From Azospirillum melinis (GTDB taxonomy: Bacteria > Pseudomonadota > Alphaproteobacteria > Azospirillales > Azospirillaceae), in NCBI RefSeq assembly GCF_013340935.1, contig NZ_WHOS01000064.1:1-42252 (forward strand): a DNA stretch of 42,252 bases. The letters run 5' to 3'. Below, in pieces: positions 38,286 to 42,252 of this stretch (within the stretch, counting starts at the first letter, position 1; every line of letters starts with the position of its first letter). Made by a program: the position numbers and the translations under genes. The notes below the pieces were generated by a model that saw only the letters and a program-made list of their open reading frames with translations, was not told the DNA's origin and made no database searches.

Positions 38286-38825
38286 ATGGCCGAGATCGCC
38301 ATCGACAAGGTCGATGCGCTGAAGACCGCCGACCTGCACGACCTGTGCGACGCCGCCGATGACGCCATCCGCGCCGGCGGCGGCTTCGGCTGGGTCGAGC
38401 CGCCGCCGCGTGACGTGATGGAACGCTATTGGAAGGGCGTTCTGGTGGTGCCGGAACGGGTGATGTTCGTTGCCCGCCTGGACGGGGTGGTTGCCGGATC
38501 CGCCCAGCTGGTCAAGCCGCCGCGCAACAACGAGGCCCAGGCCCACGCCGCCCAGCTGACCACCAGCTTCGTCGCTCCCTGGGCGCGCGGCCACGGCCTT
38601 GCCCGCCGCCTGACCGTGGCCGTGCTGGAGGAGGCGCGCGCCGTCGGCTTCAAGGTGCTGAACCTCGATGTCCGCGTGACGCAGGATGCGGCCATCGCGC
38701 TCTATGAATCGCTCGGCTTCAAGCGCTGGGGCACCCATCCCTTCTACGCGCTGGTGCAGGGCAAGCCGCTCGCCGGACATTACTACTGCAAGGATCTCGA
38801 GCCTGCGCAACAGCCGCCGGCCTGA
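38286..38825 (+). CDS. GNAT-family N-acetyltransferase inside the his operon
   Basis: A 179-residue GNAT protein. The acetyl-CoA loop is visible in the conserved strand and turn TTSFVAPWARGHGLARRL, and the C-terminal VTQDAAIALYESLGFKRWG is the classic A-x-x-LYxxxGF segment. The substrate is unknown; it need not act in histidine synthesis. It starts 4 nt after hisH with 49 nt to hisA, so it is transcribed with them. I believe this gene is seen at the same place in relatives, but could not check. Its motif arrangement resembles the GNAT at 2570-3130. Confidence 0.88.
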   Translation: MAEIAIDKVDALKTADLHDLCDAADDAIRAGGGFGWVEPPPRDVMERYWKGVLVVPERVMFVARLDGVVAGSAQLVKPPRNNEAQAHAAQLTTSFVAPWARGHGLARRLTVAVLEEARAVGFKVLNLDVRVTQDAAIALYESLGFKRWGTHPFYALVQGKPLAGHYYCKDLEPAQQPPA

Positions 38826-38874
38826 TGACCGCCCGCCTGACAACCGCCAGCCACGCCATAGGAAGACGCCCGCG

Positions 38875-39621
38875 ATGATCATCTACCCCGCCATCGACCT
38901 CAAGGACGGTGCCTGCGTCCGCCTGCTGCGCGGCGAGATGAGCCAGGCCACGGTCTTCAACACCGATCCCGGCGAACAGGCCCGCCTGTTCCAGAGCCAG
39001 GGCTTCGAATGGCTGCATCTGGTCGACCTCAACGGCGCCTTCGAAGGCAAGCCGGTGAACGGTGCGGCGGTCGAGAGCATCCTGAAGTCGGTCACCATCC
39101 CGGTGCAGCTCGGCGGCGGCATCCGCGACCTGACCACCATCGGCATGTGGCTGGAGAAGGGCATCAGCCGCGTCATCCTGGGCACGGTGGCGCTGCGCGA
39201 TCCGGAGCTGGTGAAGGCGGCCTGCCGCGAGTTCCCGGGCAAGATCGCCGTCGGCATCGACGCGCGCGAAGGCTATGTCGCCGTGGCCGGCTGGGCCGAG
39301 ACCTCCGACATCAAGGCGCTGGATCTGGCGCTGAAGTTCGAGGATTGCGGCGTCGCCGCCATCATCTACACCGACATCAACCGCGACGGCGCCATGGGCG
39401 GCGTCAACGTCGAATCCACCTCCGACCTCGCCTTCCACCTCACCACGCCGGTCATCGCGTCCGGCGGCGTCTCGTCCATCGAGGATTTGAAGGCGCTGAA
39501 GGTCGAGGAGGACACCGGGATCGAGGGCGTGATCTGCGGCCGGGCGCTGTACGATGGCCGGATCGATCCCAAGGAGGCGCTCGCCCTGCTGTCCGCCCCC
39601 GCCGTCGAGGACGCCGACTGA
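38875..39621 (+). CDS. hisA: Phosphoribosylformimino-AICAR phosphate isomerase
   Basis: A 248-residue TIM barrel that isomerises ProFAR to PRFAR in histidine synthesis. The catalytic aspartates lie in PAIDLKDGACVRL and IYTDINRDGAM; QLGGGIRD, VGIDAREGYVAV and IASGGVSS are phosphate- and substrate-binding strands. ATG 38875 starts MIIYPAIDLKDG. Its stop codon and the hisF start overlap by one base (TGATG), coupling their translation. Confidence 0.97.
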   Translation: MIIYPAIDLKDGACVRLLRGEMSQATVFNTDPGEQARLFQSQGFEWLHLVDLNGAFEGKPVNGAAVESILKSVTIPVQLGGGIRDLTTIGMWLEKGISRVILGTVALRDPELVKAACREFPGKIAVGIDAREGYVAVAGWAETSDIKALDLALKFEDCGVAAIIYTDINRDGAMGGVNVESTSDLAFHLTTPVIASGGVSSIEDLKALKVEEDTGIEGVICGRALYDGRIDPKEALALLSAPAVEDAD

Positions 39622-40406
39622 TGCTGAAGATGCGTGTCATCCCCTGTCTGGACGTCAAGGACGGCCGGGTGGTCAAGGGGGTCAATTTCGTCGATCTGGT
39701 CGATGCCGGCGATCCGGTGGAGCAGGCCCGCGTCTATGACCGCGAGGGGGCCGACGAGCTGACCTTCCTCGACATCACCGCCAGCCACGAGAACCGCGAC
39801 ACCATCTTCGACGTGGTGCGGCGGACGGCGGAGCAGGTCTTCATGCCGCTGACCGTCGGCGGCGGCGTGCGCACGGTGGACGACATCCGCAAGCTGCTGC
39901 TGGCCGGCGCCGACAAGGTGTCGATCAACACCGCGGCGATCCACCGTCCGGACTTCGTGCGCGAGGGGGCCGAGAAATTCGGCGCCCAGTGCATCGTCGT
40001 CGCCATCGACGCCAAGAAGGTCGCTCCCGGCAGATGGGAGGTCTTCACCCATGGCGGCCGCAACGCCACCGGCATCGACGCGGTGGAATGGGCCAAGCGG
40101 ATGGAATCGCTGGGGGCGGGCGAGATCCTGCTGACCTCGATGGACCGCGACGGCACCAAGAGCGGCTTCGACCTGGAGCTGACGCGCACGGTGGCGGACA
40201 GCATCCGCGTCCCGGTGATCGCGTCTGGCGGCGTCGGCACCCTCGACCATCTGGTGGAGGGCATCCGCGAGGGGCACGCCACCGCTGTGCTCGCCGCCTC
40301 GATCTTCCATTTCGGCACCTACACCATCGGACAGGCCAAGGCCGCGCTCGCCACCGCCGGCATTCCGGTGCGCCCGGCCAAGGCGCTGGAGACGACGAAT
40401 GGGTGA
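39621..40406 (+). CDS. hisF: Imidazole glycerol phosphate synthase, cyclase subunit
   Basis: A 261-residue TIM barrel that uses ammonia from HisH to make imidazole glycerol phosphate and AICAR. Catalytic aspartates are in IPCLDVKDGRVVKG and TSMDRDGTKSG; VGGGVRTVDD and VIASGGVGTLDHL are the phosphate sites. It starts inside the hisA stop and its own end overlaps hisE by 8 nt. The pair is intact and full length. Confidence 0.97.
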   Translation: MLKMRVIPCLDVKDGRVVKGVNFVDLVDAGDPVEQARVYDREGADELTFLDITASHENRDTIFDVVRRTAEQVFMPLTVGGGVRTVDDIRKLLLAGADKVSINTAAIHRPDFVREGAEKFGAQCIVVAIDAKKVAPGRWEVFTHGGRNATGIDAVEWAKRMESLGAGEILLTSMDRDGTKSGFDLELTRTVADSIRVPVIASGGVGTLDHLVEGIREGHATAVLAASIFHFGTYTIGQAKAALATAGIPVRPAKALETTNG

Positions 40407-40794
40407 CAAGAAGGCCGCCGAAAAAGCCGTCGAGAAGGCTGCCGAGAAGGTTCAGGCCCTGCCGTCGGCCACCCCGTCCGCCGAGGTGCTCGACCGCCTG
40501 TTCGTCACCGTGCAGGCCCGCAAGGGCGCGGATCCGGAAACCTCCTACACCGCCAAGCTCTACAGCCGCGGCACCGCCAAGATCGCCCAGAAGGTGGGCG
40601 AGGAGGCGGTGGAGGCCATCCTGGAGGCCGTACGCGGCGACAAGGCGGCGCTGGCGGCGGAATCCGCCGACCTGCTCTATCACCTGCTGGTGCTGTGGGC
40701 CGATCTCGGGCTGGATCCGGCGGAGGTCTGGAGCAGGCTCGCCCAGCGCGAGGGCACCAGCGGCATCGACGAGAAGAAGTCCCGCAAGGCCTGA
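40399..40794 (+). CDS. hisE: Phosphoribosyl-ATP pyrophosphatase
   Basis: A 131-residue all-helical pyrophosphatase that converts PR-ATP to PR-AMP, the second step of histidine synthesis. The MazG-like catalytic motif is KIAQKVGEEAVEAILEA followed by ESADLLYHLLVLW. The N-terminal 25 residues are Lys/Ala/Glu-rich and variable. HisI is not in this window, so PR-AMP cyclohydrolase must be encoded elsewhere. The start overlaps hisF by 8 nt. Confidence 0.95.
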   Translation: MGDKKAAEKAVEKAAEKVQALPSATPSAEVLDRLFVTVQARKGADPETSYTAKLYSRGTAKIAQKVGEEAVEAILEAVRGDKAALAAESADLLYHLLVLWADLGLDPAEVWSRLAQREGTSGIDEKKSRKA

Positions 40795-40835
40795 GCAGGG
40801 CTTGATCGAGACTCCCCAGCAAGAGGACGCATGCG

Positions 40836-41204
40836 ATGGCCAAGAGCTATGACGCCAACAACGTGTTCGCCCGCATCCTGCGCGGCGAAATCCCGTGCAA
40901 GAAGGTGCACGAGACCGAACACGCGCTGGCATTCCACGACATCGAGCCGCAGACCCCGACCCATGTGCTGGTGATCCCGAAGGGCGCCTACATCGACATG
41001 GACGACTTCACCGCCAAGGCGTCGGAGGCGGAGATCGCCGGCCTGTTCCGCGCGGTGGGCGAGGTCGCCCGTATGGTCGGCGCCGACGGCCCCGGCTATC
41101 GCATCCTGTCCAACTGCGGCGAGGCCGCGCATCAGGAAGTGCCCCACCTGCACATCCACCTGTTCGCCGGCCGCGACCTGGGGCGGATGATCGGCAAGGC
41201 TTGA
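40836..41204 (+). CDS. HIT-family (HINT-like) nucleotide hydrolase
   Basis: A 122-residue histidine-triad protein. The motif HLHIHLFAG places His104, His106 and His108, the middle one being the expected nucleophile; FARILRGEIPCKKVHE and HDIEPQTPTHVLVIPK are the HINT signatures. It would hydrolyse AMP-linked or GMP-linked phosphoramidates such as aminoacyl-adenylates. The physiological substrate is unknown. It follows hisE after 41 nt and may share the his transcript. Confidence 0.93.
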   Translation: MAKSYDANNVFARILRGEIPCKKVHETEHALAFHDIEPQTPTHVLVIPKGAYIDMDDFTAKASEAEIAGLFRAVGEVARMVGADGPGYRILSNCGEAAHQEVPHLHIHLFAGRDLGRMIGKA

Positions 41205-41225
41205 GCCGCCCGGCGCCGGTAGCCT

Positions 41226-41624
41226 CTACCGCCGCCGCATCCCCACCCGGCGCCGTGTCCCCTTCTTCGGCGGCACGGCGTCGAGGATCGCCAGGATCGC
41301 CGCGATCCCGTCCTCGTCCAGATCGCCGATCCGTTCCGACAGAAGGTTGGCGAGTTCCGTCGCCCGCGCGCTCAGGCCGGAGGTGTCCACCGTCACGCGC
41401 GGGTGGGACAGATCCGCCAGCCGTTCCAGCTCCTCCGCCTCGTCCCAGATGATGCCGAAATAGGCGCAGATCTGCCGGACCAGCTGGGGGGAGGGCTGGC
41501 CGCGCTTGCCATGCTCCAGCGCCGACAGATAAGCGGACGAGATGGACAGGTCGGTCGCCATCTGCTTCAGCGTCACGCCCCTGGCGTCGCGCAGCGACCG
41601 GACCCGTTCGCCGAACGGGGTCAT
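41226..41624 (-). CDS. XRE-family helix-turn-helix regulator
   Basis: A 132-residue DNA-binding protein. The XRE fold is at residues 5-60: RVRSLRDARGVTLKQMATDLSISSAYLSALEHGKRG, then P-S-P-Q-L-V. The middle is acidic and helical, and the tail is very basic (KKGTRRRVGMRRR), which may add nonspecific DNA contacts. It is downstream of the Smr gene on the same strand, across a 126-nt spacer filled by two large inverted repeats. Targets are unknown. Confidence 0.88.
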   Translation of the reverse strand: MTPFGERVRSLRDARGVTLKQMATDLSISSAYLSALEHGKRGQPSPQLVRQICAYFGIIWDEAEELERLADLSHPRVTVDTSGLSARATELANLLSERIGDLDEDGIAAILAILDAVPPKKGTRRRVGMRRR

Positions 41625-41648
41625 GTGGAGTCCCTGACTGTTTGGGAC

Positions 41649-41692
41649 CTGGAGACCATCCGACGCTTACCAAAGCGTCGGATGGTCTCCAG
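41649..41692. repeat. Perfect 20-bp inverted repeat with 4-nt loop
   Basis: CTGGAGACCATCCGACGCTT (41649-41668) is followed after ACCA by its exact complement (41673-41692). It is among the longest perfect hairpins in the window, in the spacer between the Smr and XRE genes, 25 nt before the XRE start on the minus strand. No T-run follows on the minus strand. It might be a terminator, an mRNA-stabilising structure or an operator; I cannot choose. Confidence 0.7.
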
Positions 41693-41706
41693 CCATTCGA
41701 TTTTGC

Positions 41707-41749
41707 GTGCGATTCACGCTTCGGACGAGTCCGTCCGAACCGATCGCAC
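41707..41749. repeat. Second compound inverted repeat after the Smr gene
   Basis: GTGCGAT (41707-41713) pairs with ATCGCAC (41743-41749), and inside it TTCGGACG (41720-41727) pairs with CGTCCGAA (41732-41739) around AGTC, leaving an asymmetric internal loop. It begins one base past the Smr stop on the minus strand. It is probably the end structure of the Smr transcript. Confidence 0.6.
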
Positions 41750-41750
41750 T

Positions 41751-42107
41751 TTAGTCCTTACGGTCGCGCCGCCGTTTGATCAAGACATACAGCGCACCGT
41801 CGCCGCCATGCTTGGGCTGGGCCGGCTGGATCGCCAGCACCATCGGGCGCAGGCCCGGATCCGCCAGCCAGCGGGGGGTCGCCTGCCGCAGCACGCCCAG
41901 GCTGCCGAAACTGCCCTTGCCGGTGATCACCAGCACGCAGCGCCGCCCCTCGTTCCAGGCGCGGTGGACGAAGCCGGCGAGCGCGTGGTGGGCCTGGGCC
42001 TGGGTCATGCCGTGCAGGTCGATGCGGCCGTCGATCTCCAGCTCGCCGCGGCGGAAGCGGTCGCCGGTGCGGCGGTCGATGTTGGCGGTCGAACCGGGCG
42101 TCAGGGG
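41751..42107 (-). CDS. Smr-domain protein (5' end lost in contig end)
   Basis: The last about 119 residues of an Smr/MutS2-like protein. The domain is complete: RIDLHGMTQAQAHHALAGFV, VLVITGKGSFGSLGVLR and the C-terminal KHGGDGALYVLIKRR. Smr domains bind and may nick branched or ribosome-associated nucleic acids. The frame stays open upstream into G/C homopolymers at 42109-42136, so the N-terminus cannot be read; ATG 42008 is internal to the domain and is not the true start. In many alphaproteobacteria this gene follows mltA, but here it is 8.5 kb away in the opposite orientation. Confidence 0.85.
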   Translation of the reverse strand, partial: PLTPGSTANIDRRTGDRFRRGELEIDGRIDLHGMTQAQAHHALAGFVHRAWNEGRRCVLVITGKGSFGSLGVLRQATPRWLADPGLRPMVLAIQPAQPKHGGDGALYVLIKRRRDRKD

Positions 42108-42252
42108 CGGGGGGGGGCGCCCCCCCCCGCCGCCCCGTTTGGTTCTTTTTCACACCTTTGCCCCGCCCGCCAAAAAAAAGGGGGGTGTCTTAGGGGTGGG
42201 CGCGCTCTGAAGAAAAAAAAACAAAGGACGCGTTATGTTGTCACGAAGTAGT
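42108..42252. other. Low-quality contig-end sequence
   Basis: Runs of G, C and A (for example at 42109-42136, 42171-42186 and 42213-42223) interrupt what should be the 5' part of the Smr gene. No gene can be supported here. Confidence 0.75.

Overview
This window is the chromosomal replication-origin neighbourhood of an alphaproteobacterium. The high GC content, the gene content and the many GANTC sites fit an Azospirillum-like member of the Rhodospirillales (inference; no database was searched). Almost every gene is a recognisable housekeeping gene. I see no rRNA, tRNA, CRISPR array, transposase or prophage, and no cluster that looks like a new multi-gene system. The strongest biology is in the noncoding layer: a very probable oriC between ppsR and hemE (24767-25202) with DnaA-box-like 9-mers, an AT-rich stretch and dense GANTC motifs, plus five ParB-binding parS-like palindromes spread over about 28 kb on both sides of it.

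Layout. At 1-290 there is homopolymer-rich, untrustworthy contig-end sequence. A PhoR-type histidine kinase (minus) runs into it and has no readable stop. Next come an XRE-cupin regulator and a GNAT acetyltransferase (plus), a PIN-toxin/Phd-antitoxin pair (minus), and the malic enzyme maeB (minus). A plus-strand run follows: MFS transporter, rph, rdgB, hemW, folA. A minus-strand run then reads DUF6489, ferredoxin, mnmE, mnmG, rsmG, parA, parB (17283 down to 10944), joined by GTGA/ATGA overlaps. A plus-strand trio (DUF255/thioredoxin protein, O6-alkylguanine-DNA alkyltransferase, quinone oxidoreductase) precedes a second minus run: dnaQ, coaE, aroE, maf, ppsR.

Right of oriC are hemE, hemH, hemJ and rho (plus), ending at a strong bidirectional terminator shared with secB. 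After fxsA (minus) come a Tim44-domain gene and mltA (plus), then hslV-hslU and a large lipoprotein with a decayed trypsin-like domain (minus), then the histidine operon hisB-hisH-GNAT-hisA-hisF-hisE and a HIT gene (plus). An XRE regulator and a 5'-truncated Smr gene (minus) close the window in a second low-quality contig end.

How it works together. ParA, ParB and parS form the origin segregation system beside oriC. MnmE and MnmG modify the tRNA wobble uridine and RsmG methylates 16S rRNA. HemE, HemH, HemJ and HemW serve haem synthesis or delivery. AroE, CoaE, the his genes and FolA are central biosynthesis. RdgB, Maf, DnaQ and Ogt protect the nucleotide pool or DNA. SecB, HslUV and MltA handle protein export, protein turnover and the cell wall. 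Compared with the Caulobacter-type order as I remember it, the dnaQ-oriC-rho segment looks inverted as a block.
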